Origin: Oryzobacter faecalis
Lineage (GTDB): Bacteria > Actinomycetota > Actinomycetes > Actinomycetales > Dermatophilaceae
Direction: 5' to 3'
Assembly: GCF_046764005.1 (NCBI RefSeq)
Contig: NZ_JBKOFW010000004.1
Span: 325,853-389,852, forward strand
Length of the DNA stretch: 64,000 nt
Positions 17,349 to 25,384 of the stretch are shown piece after piece. How positions within the stretch are numbered: the first letter of the stretch is position 1; each line of letters starts with the position of its first letter. A program made the position numbers and the translations under genes. The notes beneath the pieces were generated by a model. It saw only the letters and a list, made by a program, of their open reading frames with translations, searched no databases and had not been told where the DNA came from.

Positions 17349-19946
17349 ATGGCTGACGCCGCACGGGTGCTGCGCGGGGCCGGTCGACTCCCGAGGAGGG
17401 CGGCGCTCGCCGCCGTCGGGCAGTGGCGACAGTCGGTGCGGCAGCTGCCGATCCGCCGCCACGTCGTCCTCTACGAGGCCTTCGGGGGGCGGGGGATGCA
17501 CTGCCACCCGGAAGCGATCTTCCGGACCCTCCTCGACGCCGAGGACCTCCTCCACCTCGAGCACGTGTGGGTCCTCGACGACCTCTCTCGCCACCCCGAC
17601 CTGCTGCGCGCGTGGAAGGACCACCCGCGCGTCAGCTTCGTCACCCGCGACTCCCTCGCCTACGCCCGCGAGCTGTCGACTGCAGGCTTCCTCGTCAACA
17701 ACGCCACCTTCCCGGCCTACTTCGGCAAGCGCGCCGGGCAGGTCTACCTCAACACCTGGCACGGCACCCCGCTCAAGCGGATGGGCTACGACGAGCCGGG
17801 CGGCATCGCGGCCACCCGCAACGTCGTGCGCAACTTCCTCATGTGCGACTACGTGGTCTCGGGGTCGCCGGCGATGACCCGGCAGATGTACGAGTCGGCC
17901 TACCGGCTCGTCAACGTCTACCGCGGCCGGGTCCTCGAGGTCGGCAACCCGCGCACCGACCGGATGTTCGAGGAGGACGCGCGCGCCACCGCCCGCGCCG
18001 CCCTGCGCAAGGCCGGCGTGAGGGTCACCGACGAGCAGCGCCTCGTCCTCGTCGCGCCCACCTGGCGCGGTGCGAGCTTCGCCGAGCCCGACGACGTCAG
18101 CGAGGACCTGCGCCGCCAGGTCGAGGAGATCGAGGCGGCCCTGCCCGAGGGCCACCGGGTGCTGCTCAAGGTGCACCAGCAGGTCCACGCCCTCGTGGCG
18201 GCGAACCCGGCGACGGCCGGCCTCATCGTCCCCAACGACCTGCCGGCGAACCTCGTGCTGGCCGCCGCCGACGTCCTCGTCACCGACTTCAGCAGCATCT
18301 ACTACGACGCGCTCCCCACCGGCCTGCCCGTCGTGTTCCTCACCCCGGACCTCGACCACTACCGCTCGACTCGCGGCCTCTACCTCGACGTCGACGAGCT
18401 GCCCGGCCCGGTCGTCACCGAGCCCGCGGAGGCGGCCCGCCTCGTCGCCGCGGTCGGCTCCGGAGACGCCGACGACCCGCTCGTCACCCACGCCGAGCGG
18501 TACGCCACGGCCCGCGCCACGTGGGCGCCGCGGGACGACGGCGGTGCCACGCGGCGCCTCATCGACGTCGTGTTCCGGCGCAAGGAGGTCATCGGCGACA
18601 GCCGCGAGACCACCCGCGACGGCCGCACGACCCTGCTGATCTACCTCGGCGGGATGAAGGCCAACGGCATCACCGCCTCGGCGCTCAACCTGCTGCGCAA
18701 CATCGACCACAGCCGGTTCGACGTCACCGTCCTGCACCCTTACGCCGACACCGGTGTCGTCGCGGCGAGCGCGGCCGCCATCCCGCACGAGGTGCGCCGG
18801 CTCGCCCGCGTCGGCGGCTTCAACACCGGTGTCGTGAACCGCATCCGGCGCCAGCGCCTCCTCGACCACGGCGGTCGGATGACGCCCCGCGACATGCAGA
18901 CGATGCTCCACCTGCTCTCACAGGAGTGGATGCGGTGCGTCGGCGGTGCACGCTTCGACCACCTCGTCGACTTCAGCGGCTACTCGCCGTTCTGGACCTT
19001 CCTCATGGCCGAGGCACCGACCCGCAGCCGGTCGATCTGGATGCACAACGACCTGCTCGCCGACCAGATGCGCGAGGTCGACGGCGTCCGCCCGTACGAG
19101 AAGCACCTCGGCGCGGTCTTCTCCGCGTACCGGTACTACGACCACCTCGTGTCGGTGAGCCCGGCGCTGCGCGACATCAACGCGCGCAACCTCGCGCAGT
19201 ACGCCCCCGCGGAGAAGTTCGTCGCGGCGCGCAACGCCATCGACGCCGAGCGGGTCCGCGCCGGCGCCGCCCCCGACCCCGCGGCCGAGGCGGCCTGGCC
19301 GGGCGACCACCTCTTCGAGCCGCTCGACCCGGACGTGCCGAACCCCACTGCGGCCGACCTCGCCGCCCAGCACGGGGTGCCCGAGCTCGAGCACGAGATC
19401 ACCCGCCGGCTCGCGCTGCGGCACGCCTGGACCGGCGAGGACGAGTTCACCTTCGTCGCCGTGGGGCGCGTGTCGCCGGAGAAGAACCACGAACGGCTCG
19501 TGCGCGCCTTCGCGCGGGTCCACGCGGAGCACCCGAACGCGCGCCTCGTCGTCATCGGTGACGGGCCGCTGCGCACGCGCAACGTCGCCCTCGCCGGCGA
19601 GCTCGGCGTCGGCGACGCCGTGCGCTTCACCGGCCTCCTCGAGAACCCGTGGGCGCTCATGGCGACGTGCGACGCCTTCGTCCTCTCCAGCGACTACGAG
19701 GGCCAGCCGATGGTCATCCTCGAGGCGCTCGTCCTCGGCCTGCCCGTCGTGTCGACCTCGTTCGGGTCGGTCCGCGACGCCCTTCCCGACGGCACCGGTG
19801 TCGTCGTCGAGCGCACCGTCGACGACCTCGCCGCCGGGATGGCGCAGGCCCTGCGGGGCGAGGTGCCGAACCCTCCGTTCGACGCGGCGGAGTACAACGC
19901 GACCGTCATGGACGAGTTCGCCAGGGCGATCGGAGCCACCTCGTGA
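17349..19946 (+). CDS. Fusion of CDP-glycerol glycerophosphotransferase and glycosyltransferase family 4
   Basis: 865 residues; ATG preceded by GGGAGAG at about 10 nt, with a TACACT hexamer at 17295-17300. The N-terminal half (about 30-410) is a TagF/TagB domain: 'TWHGTPLKRMGYDEPGG' with His138, 'VAPTWRGAS', 'LLKVHQQVH' and 'VTDFSSIYYD' with Asp312. The C-terminal half (about 427-865) is a complete GT4 domain starting 'TTLLIYLGGMKANGITASAL' and containing 'FVAVGRVSPEKNHERLVRAF' and 'SSDYEGQPMVILEALVLGLP', the EGxPxxxLEA donor site. One chain could therefore add both a polyol-phosphate and a sugar, for example in a mixed repeating unit; that is inference. It overlaps the ABC permease gene by GTGA, linking product to export. 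Confidence 0.92.
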   Translation: MADAARVLRGAGRLPRRAALAAVGQWRQSVRQLPIRRHVVLYEAFGGRGMHCHPEAIFRTLLDAEDLLHLEHVWVLDDLSRHPDLLRAWKDHPRVSFVTRDSLAYARELSTAGFLVNNATFPAYFGKRAGQVYLNTWHGTPLKRMGYDEPGGIAATRNVVRNFLMCDYVVSGSPAMTRQMYESAYRLVNVYRGRVLEVGNPRTDRMFEEDARATARAALRKAGVRVTDEQRLVLVAPTWRGASFAEPDDVSEDLRRQVEEIEAALPEGHRVLLKVHQQVHALVAANPATAGLIVPNDLPANLVLAAADVLVTDFSSIYYDALPTGLPVVFLTPDLDHYRSTRGLYLDVDELPGPVVTEPAEAARLVAAVGSGDADDPLVTHAERYATARATWAPRDDGGATRRLIDVVFRRKEVIGDSRETTRDGRTTLLIYLGGMKANGITASALNLLRNIDHSRFDVTVLHPYADTGVVAASAAAIPHEVRRLARVGGFNTGVVNRIRRQRLLDHGGRMTPRDMQTMLHLLSQEWMRCVGGARFDHLVDFSGYSPFWTFLMAEAPTRSRSIWMHNDLLADQMREVDGVRPYEKHLGAVFSAYRYYDHLVSVSPALRDINARNLAQYAPAEKFVAARNAIDAERVRAGAAPDPAAEAAWPGDHLFEPLDPDVPNPTAADLAAQHGVPELEHEITRRLALRHAWTGEDEFTFVAVGRVSPEKNHERLVRAFARVHAEHPNARLVVIGDGPLRTRNVALAGELGVGDAVRFTGLLENPWALMATCDAFVLSSDYEGQPMVILEALVLGLPVVSTSFGSVRDALPDGTGVVVERTVDDLAAGMAQALRGEVPNPPFDAAEYNATVMDEFARAIGATS

Positions 19947-20746
19947 TCGAGCGGACGACAGCCGTCTGGGACAAGCGCAAGGTCCTCGCCACGCTCGTGC
20001 GCCGCGACCTGCGGGTCCGCTACGCCTCGAGCATCCTCGGCTACGTGTGGACGATCCTCGACCCGCTCCTGATGTCGCTGATCTACTTCGTCGTCTTCGT
20101 CTACATCTTCCGGCGCGACGACCTCGGGCACTCGCCGTACTTCCTCTTCCTCGTCGTCGGCCTGCTCAGCTGGCAGTGGTTCTCCTCGGTGCTCACCGAC
20201 ACCTCGCGCGCCCTGCTCTCCGAGGCGCGCCTCGTGCGCTCGACGCGGCTGCCGCGCGAGATCTGGGTCGTGCGGGTCGTCCTGAGCAAGGGCGTCGAGT
20301 ACCTGCTCTCGCTGCCGGTGCTGCTCACCTTCCTCGTCGTCTACCTCGTGCGCGGCGAGGCCCACCTCAACGGGTGGCTCGTCATGTTCCCGCTGGCGGT
20401 GGTCCTTCAGGGGATCGGGCTGCTCGGGATGGGGCTGATCCTCGCCCCGGTCACGGTCCTCGTCACCGACATGCAGCGCGTCGTCCGCATCGTGCTGCGG
20501 ATGCTCTTCTACATCACCCCCGTCATCTACAGCGCCCAGCTCGTGCCCCAGCCGTGGCAGAAGCTCACCTGGCTGAACCCGATGACGGGCGTGCTCGAGA
20601 TGATGCGCGCCGGCTTCTTCCGGCACGACCGCTACCCGATCGACTGGGGCGCCATCGGCGCCTCGGTCGTCATCTCCCTCGTCCTCCTCGTCGTCGGGTT
20701 CGCGGTGTTCCGCCGGCTCGAGCGCGCGGTCCTCAAGGAGATCTGA
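19943..20746 (+). CDS. tagG: Teichoic-acid/polysaccharide ABC exporter, permease subunit
   Basis: 267 residues from a GTG overlapping the previous stop. It is an ABC-2 membrane protein with six hydrophobic segments; the opening 'LVRRDLRVRYASSILGYVWT' is the amphipathic entry typical of TagG/Wzm permeases. With the next gene it should form the exporter that carries lipid-linked glycopolymer across the membrane. The operon order TagF-fusion, permease, ATPase is direct evidence that the polymer is teichoic-acid-like rather than a Wzx/Wzy product. Confidence 0.92.
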   Translation: MIERTTAVWDKRKVLATLVRRDLRVRYASSILGYVWTILDPLLMSLIYFVVFVYIFRRDDLGHSPYFLFLVVGLLSWQWFSSVLTDTSRALLSEARLVRSTRLPREIWVVRVVLSKGVEYLLSLPVLLTFLVVYLVRGEAHLNGWLVMFPLAVVLQGIGLLGMGLILAPVTVLVTDMQRVVRIVLRMLFYITPVIYSAQLVPQPWQKLTWLNPMTGVLEMMRAGFFRHDRYPIDWGAIGASVVISLVLLVVGFAVFRRLERAVLKEI

Positions 20747-21516
20747 TGGGCGACACCGTCCTCGCGGACACCGTCATCTCGGTCGACGGGCTCGGCATCG
20801 AGTTCTACCGCTCGCGCCGGCGCAAGATGCAGCTGCGGGAGCTGCTCTTCCACGGCCGCTCCGGCGCGCCGGTCGAGACCTTCTGGGCGCTGCGCGACGT
20901 CTCGTTCGACATCACCGCCGGCGAGGCCGTCGGGGTCGTCGGCGGCAACGGCGGCGGCAAGAGCACCCTGCTGAAGATGATCGCCGGCGTCCTGCTCCCC
21001 GACGAGGGATCGGTCGACGTCCGCGGCGGCGTCGCCCCCATGATCGAGCTGACGGGCGGCTTCGTCGGCGAGCTGACGGCCCGCGACAACGTCTACCTCA
21101 CCGGTGGCCTGCACGGCCTGTCCAAGGACGAGATCGACGACCGCTTCGACGACATCATCGAGTTCGCCGGGCCGCAGGTGAAGGCCGGCCTCGACATGCC
21201 CTACCGCCACTTCTCCTCGGGGATGCAGGTGCGGCTCGGGTTCGCGGTCATCACGACCCTCGACGAGCCGATCGTCCTCGTCGACGAGGTGCTCGCGGTG
21301 GGGGACAAGGCGTTCCGCGAGAAGTGCTACCAGCGGATGGAGCAGCTCCTGGCCGCGGGGCGCACGCTCTTCCTCGTCAGCCACAGCGAGCCGGACCTGC
21401 GCCGGTTCTGCACGCGGGGCCTGTACCTGCGCCAGGGCGAGCTGCGCACCGACGGCACCATCGCCGAGGCGCTCGCCCAGTACGACGAGGACACGAGCGC
21501 CGGCAACGGCCGCTGA
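20746..21516 (+). CDS. tagH: Teichoic-acid/polysaccharide ABC exporter, ATP-binding subunit
   Basis: 256 residues; the ATG shares a base with the permease stop (TGATG). Walker A is 'GGNGGGKS' (66-73), where most TagH/Wzt proteins have GxNGAGKS; the Ala-to-Gly change keeps the Lys and Ser. The signature is 'HFSSGMQVRLGFAV' and Walker B 'IVLVDEVLAVGD'. The conserved 'LRDVSFDITAGEAVGVVG' precedes Walker A. There is no extra C-terminal carbohydrate-binding domain, as in TagH-type short forms. It powers export by the adjacent permease. Confidence 0.94.
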   Translation: MGDTVLADTVISVDGLGIEFYRSRRRKMQLRELLFHGRSGAPVETFWALRDVSFDITAGEAVGVVGGNGGGKSTLLKMIAGVLLPDEGSVDVRGGVAPMIELTGGFVGELTARDNVYLTGGLHGLSKDEIDDRFDDIIEFAGPQVKAGLDMPYRHFSSGMQVRLGFAVITTLDEPIVLVDEVLAVGDKAFREKCYQRMEQLLAAGRTLFLVSHSEPDLRRFCTRGLYLRQGELRTDGTIAEALAQYDEDTSAGNGR

Positions 21517-21545
21517 CGCGGGGCGGGCCCAGCCCGCGGCGTCAG
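21513..21545. terminator. Hairpin containing both stop codons of a convergent pair
   Basis: 'ctgacgc' (21513-21519) and 'gcgtcag' (21539-21545) with an inner GC stem. Includes the tagH stop and the stop of the DUF2304 gene. Confidence 0.6.
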
Positions 21546-21925
21546 GTCCGCGGTCCGGCCACGTCCGCGGCGCCGGTCCCGGCCCCCGGGGGCGGGGCGC
21601 CGGCCTCGTCGAGGGCGATCCGGCGCGCGAGGCGGGTGTAGCGGGTCTCCATGTCGCGGAAGCGGAGGTACGTCGTCACCGTGCTCGACAGGAACGCCAC
21701 GACGAGGGCGTAGAGGACCAGGTCGGCGCCGCGCCCGACGCCCAGGGAGTTCGCGAGCGCGGTCCACGTCCTCGGGAAGAGGATGGTCACGACGGCGAAC
21801 GCGGCGAAGAGCAGCAGCCCGATCCGGCGCACCGCCTGGCTGCGCTCCCCGCGCGAGCGGAACAGCCGGGCGGCGACCGCGACGACCGCCGCGATGAGGA
21901 CGATCTGGACGAGGACGATCTTCAC
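21542..21925 (-). CDS. Small membrane protein, DUF2304 family
   Basis: 127 residues from GTG with GAGGAGG 8 nt upstream. Three hydrophobic segments (about 2-20, 34-54, 66-86) are followed by a charged stretch with 'LRFRDMETRYTRLARRIALDE', which looks like a short coiled coil. DUF2304 proteins commonly follow a DPM1-like GT2 gene, exactly as here (25 bp after it). It probably anchors or assists that glycosyltransferase at the membrane. Function is otherwise unknown. Confidence 0.8.
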   Translation of the reverse strand: MKIVLVQIVLIAAVVAVAARLFRSRGERSQAVRRIGLLLFAAFAVVTILFPRTWTALANSLGVGRGADLVLYALVVAFLSSTVTTYLRFRDMETRYTRLARRIALDEAGAPPPGAGTGAADVAGPRT

Positions 21926-21950
21926 GGTCGGCCCCTCCTCGTGGGTCGGG

Positions 21951-22637
21951 TCATCGGAGGATGAGGTCGGCGAGGATGTTGACGGCGTTCCACAGCGACT
22001 GGCCCTTGGCCTTCGAGTAGTCGGTGTAGAGGATGTGGACCGGGCTCTCTCCGTACCGCACGCCGAGCCGGCCGATCTGGTGGACGAGCTCGCTCGCGTG
22101 CGCCATCCGGTTCTGGGTGATCTCGATGCGGGAGACGACGTCGCGCGACAACACCCGCAGCCCGTTGTGGGCGTCGGTGAGCCGGGTGCCGGTCGTGAGG
22201 TTCGTGTAGCCGACGGCGGCCCGCAGGACGAGCTTCTTCAGCACGCCGGCCTCGGTGCGGTCGTCGAGGAAGCGGGAGCCGAAGACGACGTCCAGGCCCT
22301 CCTCCTGCGCCTTGCGCACCATCTCGACGACGTCGGCCACCTGGTGCTGGCCGTCGGCGTCGAAGGTGACGACCCAGCGCATCGACGGCACGGAGAGGGC
22401 GTACTCGAACCCGGTCTGGAGGGCGGCGCCCTGTCCGAGGTTGACCGGGTGGCGCACGACGGTGGCCCCCGCCGCGGCCGCGGCCTCGCCGCTGCCGTCG
22501 GACGAGCCGTCGTCGACGCAGACGACGTGGGGGAAGGTCTGTCGCACCGTGCGGACGACGTCGCCGATGACCGTCGCCTCGTTGTAGAGGGGGACCACGA
22601 GCCAGACGCCGTCGGTCGCGTGCAGTGCCTCACTCAT
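21951..22637 (-). CDS. Glycosyltransferase family 2, DPM1/DPG synthase-like
   Basis: 228 residues; the ATG of 'MSEALHATDGVWLVVPLYNE' is chosen because a TAGGCT hexamer lies 8 nt before it. GT-A landmarks are 'VVCVDDGSSDGSGEAAAAA', 'WVVTFDADGQHQVADVVEM' (DxD) and 'DAHNGLRVLSRDVVSRI'. Family members transfer a sugar to polyprenyl phosphate, or act as undecaprenyl-phosphate glycosyltransferases. It forms a pair with the DUF2304 gene. Its product may be the donor used by large GT-C-like membrane proteins in this window. Confidence 0.9.
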   Translation of the reverse strand: MSEALHATDGVWLVVPLYNEATVIGDVVRTVRQTFPHVVCVDDGSSDGSGEAAAAAGATVVRHPVNLGQGAALQTGFEYALSVPSMRWVVTFDADGQHQVADVVEMVRKAQEEGLDVVFGSRFLDDRTEAGVLKKLVLRAAVGYTNLTTGTRLTDAHNGLRVLSRDVVSRIEITQNRMAHASELVHQIGRLGVRYGESPVHILYTDYSKAKGQSLWNAVNILADLILR

Positions 22638-22645
22638 CGCGGTAC

Positions 22646-22651
22646 AGCCTA
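22646..22651 (-). promoter_or_regulatory. Leaderless -10, DPM1-like GT2
   Basis: TAGGCT, 8 nt before the ATG. Confidence 0.65.
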
Positions 22652-22758
22652 GGGCCCCCGGGTGGACGGGCCCCGCGCCACCCACCGGGCGGTACCAACG
22701 GCGCCGCGTCGCGTGGCGTCGTCGCAGGTCGGGGGCCGAGATCGTGATGCGTTGCCCT

Positions 22759-22772
22759 GTGACCTGAGTGAC
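22759..22772 (+). promoter_or_regulatory. GTGAC-N4-GTGAC repeat upstream of the SpoIID gene
   Basis: Direct repeat of GTGAC spaced 9 bp centre to centre, 17 bp before the ATG. Same arrangement as at 29556. It may be a regulator site. Confidence 0.45.
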
Positions 22773-22789
22773 GGGTGTGTCAGACTCGA

Positions 22790-25114
22790 ATGGTGCCTCG
22801 TCCTCGGTCCGTCCCCCGTTCCGCTGCCCTCGTCGGCGTCACCGTCGTCGGCCTCCTCACGGCCGCGACCGTGCCCGCGGTCGCGGCGGGGGGTGTCGCG
22901 AGCGCCCCGTCCGTGGCGCCCTCCGCGGCCCCGGGCCCGGGGCCCGACCTGTCCGAGTGGGGAGTGGGACAGGACCGGCCGACCCCCGGCGGCGAGCGCG
23001 ACACGGGTGCGGACGAGGCCGCGCGCACGGCGGACGCCGCCTCGTCCTCCGCCTCTGCCGCCGCCCCCTCCTCGTGGGTGGTGCGCGGCGCCGGCTGGGG
23101 CCACAGCCTCGGGATGAGCCAGTACGGCGCGATGGAGATGGCCAAGGACGGCCGCACGGCGAAGCAGATCCTCGCGCACTACTACACGGGCACGACCTAC
23201 GACGCCGTCCCCGACTCCGTCTGGGTCAACGTCAACCTGCTGCAGGGCACGACCTCGACGACCGTGACGTCCGCGGCGCACCCCGCCGGGGCGACCGGCG
23301 GGGGCCGGTTCACCGTGACGGTCGGCGGGGCCGCGATGCAGGCCGGCGGACCGGCCTCGGTGACCTTCTCGATGGCCGGCGGGCAGGTACGCGCCACGTG
23401 CGCCTCGTGCACCCCGACGACGACCCTCGACGGCGCCTCCGCCGTCGTCGAGTGGGACGACCGCTCACCGAGCGCCACCGGGCCGACCCTGCTCACCGTC
23501 GGCGGCAAGAAGTACCGCGACGGCGTCCTCGTCGTGACGCCTCGCTCGACGACGAGCCTCAACGTCGTCAACCAGGTCCGCGTCCACGACGAGTACCTCG
23601 ACTACCTCGCCGAGAGCCCGTGGTCGTGGCCGGTCGAGGCGCTCAAGGCCCAGGCGGCAGCGGCGCGCGGCTACGTCCTCGTCAAGCAGGCCGCGGGCCT
23701 GCGGAGCTCGTGCAACTGCCACGTCCTCAACACGAGCGCCGACCAGGTCTTCGGCGGCTACAGCACGGTGCTCTCGAACGGCAACGAGCCGTACTGGCCG
23801 AGCTGGCGCTCGGCCGTCCGGGCCACCGGCAGCGCCACCACCGGGTACGTCGCGCGCTCCGGCGGCGCGATCATCTCGGCGTACTACTCCTCCTCCCACG
23901 GCGGCCGGTCCGAGAACAACGAGGACGTGTGGGGCGGCACCCCGCTGTCATACATCCGCGGCGTCGACGACCCGTGGAGCCTGCGGCCCAGCAACCCCAA
24001 CCGCTCCTGGCGCTCGACGCCGTCGCAGGCGTCGCTGGCGTCGGCGTTCGGCCTCGCCGACGTCGTCCGCCTCGACCTGCGCGACCGCACGGTCAACGGT
24101 GGGGTCCACACCGCGACCGCCACCTCGTCCTCCGGAGCCACTGCGACGATCACCGGCGAGCAGCTGCGGACCCGCCTCGGCATCAAGTCGATCGCCGTGC
24201 GCCACCTCACCGGCCGGCTGTCCGGCAGCGACCGGTACGCCACGGGCGCGGCGGTCGCCCAGCGGGTCGCACCCTCGGCGACCTCGGTCGTCCTCGCGGC
24301 GGGCGACTCCAGCCTCGTCGACGCCGCCGTGTCCGGTCCGCTCGCCGGCACGCTCGTCGCCCCGCTGCTGCTCACCGCCCGCACCTACCTGCCGGCCGCC
24401 ACGGTGGCCGAGCTGAACCGGCGCGGCTCGACCGTCAGGACGGCCTATGTCGTCGGTGGCCCGGGCGTCGTGTCCGAGGCCGTCGTGTCGGCCCTCAAGG
24501 GCCGCGGGCTCACCGTCGTCCGCGTGGCCGGGTCCGACCGGTACGGCACGTCGGAAGCCGTGGCTGCCCAGATCGCCTCGCGCAGAACCGTGTCCGGCAT
24601 CGTCGTCGTCGGCGGCGACGGGCTCGCCGACGCGCTGGGCGCCTCGGGCGCCGCGAACGCGACGAAGGAGCCGATCCTCCTCACCCCCGCCGCCGGTCTC
24701 GCCGAGGCGACCCGCCGGGCGCTGACGACGACGAAGGCGACGCACGCCCGGGTCGTCGGCGGCGAGTCGGTCGTCGGGCCCGCGGTGGTCTCCGAGCTGA
24801 CGTCACGGGGGCTCCAGGTCGTGCGCCTCGCCGGGGACGACCGCTACGGGTCCTCCGCGGCCGTCGCCGAGTTCTACCGCACCCGGGTGCCCTCGACCGC
24901 CGAGGTCGTCCTCACGGCCGGGGCCGACGAGGCCCTCGTCGACTCCCTCGTCGCCGGCAGCCTCGGCAAGCTCCTCGTCCTCACCTCCCGCGGCTCGCTG
25001 CCCGAGGCGACGGCGCGCACCCTCCAGCGCACCGCCGACCTCGACCTCGTCACCGCCGTCGGCGGGACGAGCGCCGTGCCCGCGGGCCTGCTCACCGCAG
25101 CCGCCCGCAGCTGA
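22790..25114 (+). CDS. Secreted SpoIID/LytB-domain protein with three CWB2 repeats
   Basis: 774 residues from ATG. A GTG one codon later sits 6 nt behind a CAGACT hexamer and is an equally possible leaderless start. A signal peptide (about 1-35, ending near 'VPAVAAGG') is followed by 'GWGHSLGMSQYGAMEMAKDG' and a SpoIID core (about 260-390) with 'ALKAQAAAARGYVLV' and 'YYSSSHGGRSENNEDVWGG'. SpoIID is a lytic transglycosylase acting on glycan strands; here it cannot relate to endospores and probably remodels wall. Residues 471-774 are three cell-wall-binding type 2 repeats ('SGSDRYAT', 'AGSDRYGTSEAV', 'AGDDRYGSSAAV'), which in clostridia bind an anionic wall polymer. Confidence 0.92.
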   Translation: MVPRPRSVPRSAALVGVTVVGLLTAATVPAVAAGGVASAPSVAPSAAPGPGPDLSEWGVGQDRPTPGGERDTGADEAARTADAASSSASAAAPSSWVVRGAGWGHSLGMSQYGAMEMAKDGRTAKQILAHYYTGTTYDAVPDSVWVNVNLLQGTTSTTVTSAAHPAGATGGGRFTVTVGGAAMQAGGPASVTFSMAGGQVRATCASCTPTTTLDGASAVVEWDDRSPSATGPTLLTVGGKKYRDGVLVVTPRSTTSLNVVNQVRVHDEYLDYLAESPWSWPVEALKAQAAAARGYVLVKQAAGLRSSCNCHVLNTSADQVFGGYSTVLSNGNEPYWPSWRSAVRATGSATTGYVARSGGAIISAYYSSSHGGRSENNEDVWGGTPLSYIRGVDDPWSLRPSNPNRSWRSTPSQASLASAFGLADVVRLDLRDRTVNGGVHTATATSSSGATATITGEQLRTRLGIKSIAVRHLTGRLSGSDRYATGAAVAQRVAPSATSVVLAAGDSSLVDAAVSGPLAGTLVAPLLLTARTYLPAATVAELNRRGSTVRTAYVVGGPGVVSEAVVSALKGRGLTVVRVAGSDRYGTSEAVAAQIASRRTVSGIVVVGGDGLADALGASGAANATKEPILLTPAAGLAEATRRALTTTKATHARVVGGESVVGPAVVSELTSRGLQVVRLAGDDRYGSSAAVAEFYRTRVPSTAEVVLTAGADEALVDSLVAGSLGKLLVLTSRGSLPEATARTLQRTADLDLVTAVGGTSAVPAGLLTAAARS

Positions 25115-25135
25115 CCCGCCCCAGCCCCCTCATCT

Positions 25136-25189
25136 CGACCTACCGCCTGGTCGGTGTCGCGATCACAGCACTGACCAGGCGGTAGGTCG
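25136..25189. repeat. Dispersed palindrome, family A, copy 1
   Basis: A 54-bp element with 17-bp perfect arms, 'cgacctaccgcctggtc' (25136-25152) and 'gaccaggcggtaggtcg' (25173-25189), 21 bp after the SpoIID stop. The centre is less symmetrical than in copy 2. It may terminate the SpoIID message. The same element recurs after the amidase gene. Confidence 0.9.
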
Positions 25190-25384
25190 GACCGAGGGCG
25201 AGGTCGGAGCGGCCTCGGGATGCGGATCGCACGGCCGAAGGACGCCTCGAGCCACGAGATGCGCGGCCCACAGGGCGTGGCGCCGGGAGAATCCTGTGAC
25301 CTGTGGGGTTCGGGAGGCGCGTGGGACCGGCCTGTGTGACAGTGGAGGTCCCTGCACCCCCTGCACCTTCGGTTGGTCCTCGCC

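Noticed and set aside
22790..25114. Evidence of endospore formation from the SpoIID domain
   Set aside because: SpoIID/LytB domains occur widely in non-sporulating actinomycetes as wall enzymes; no other sporulation gene is present.
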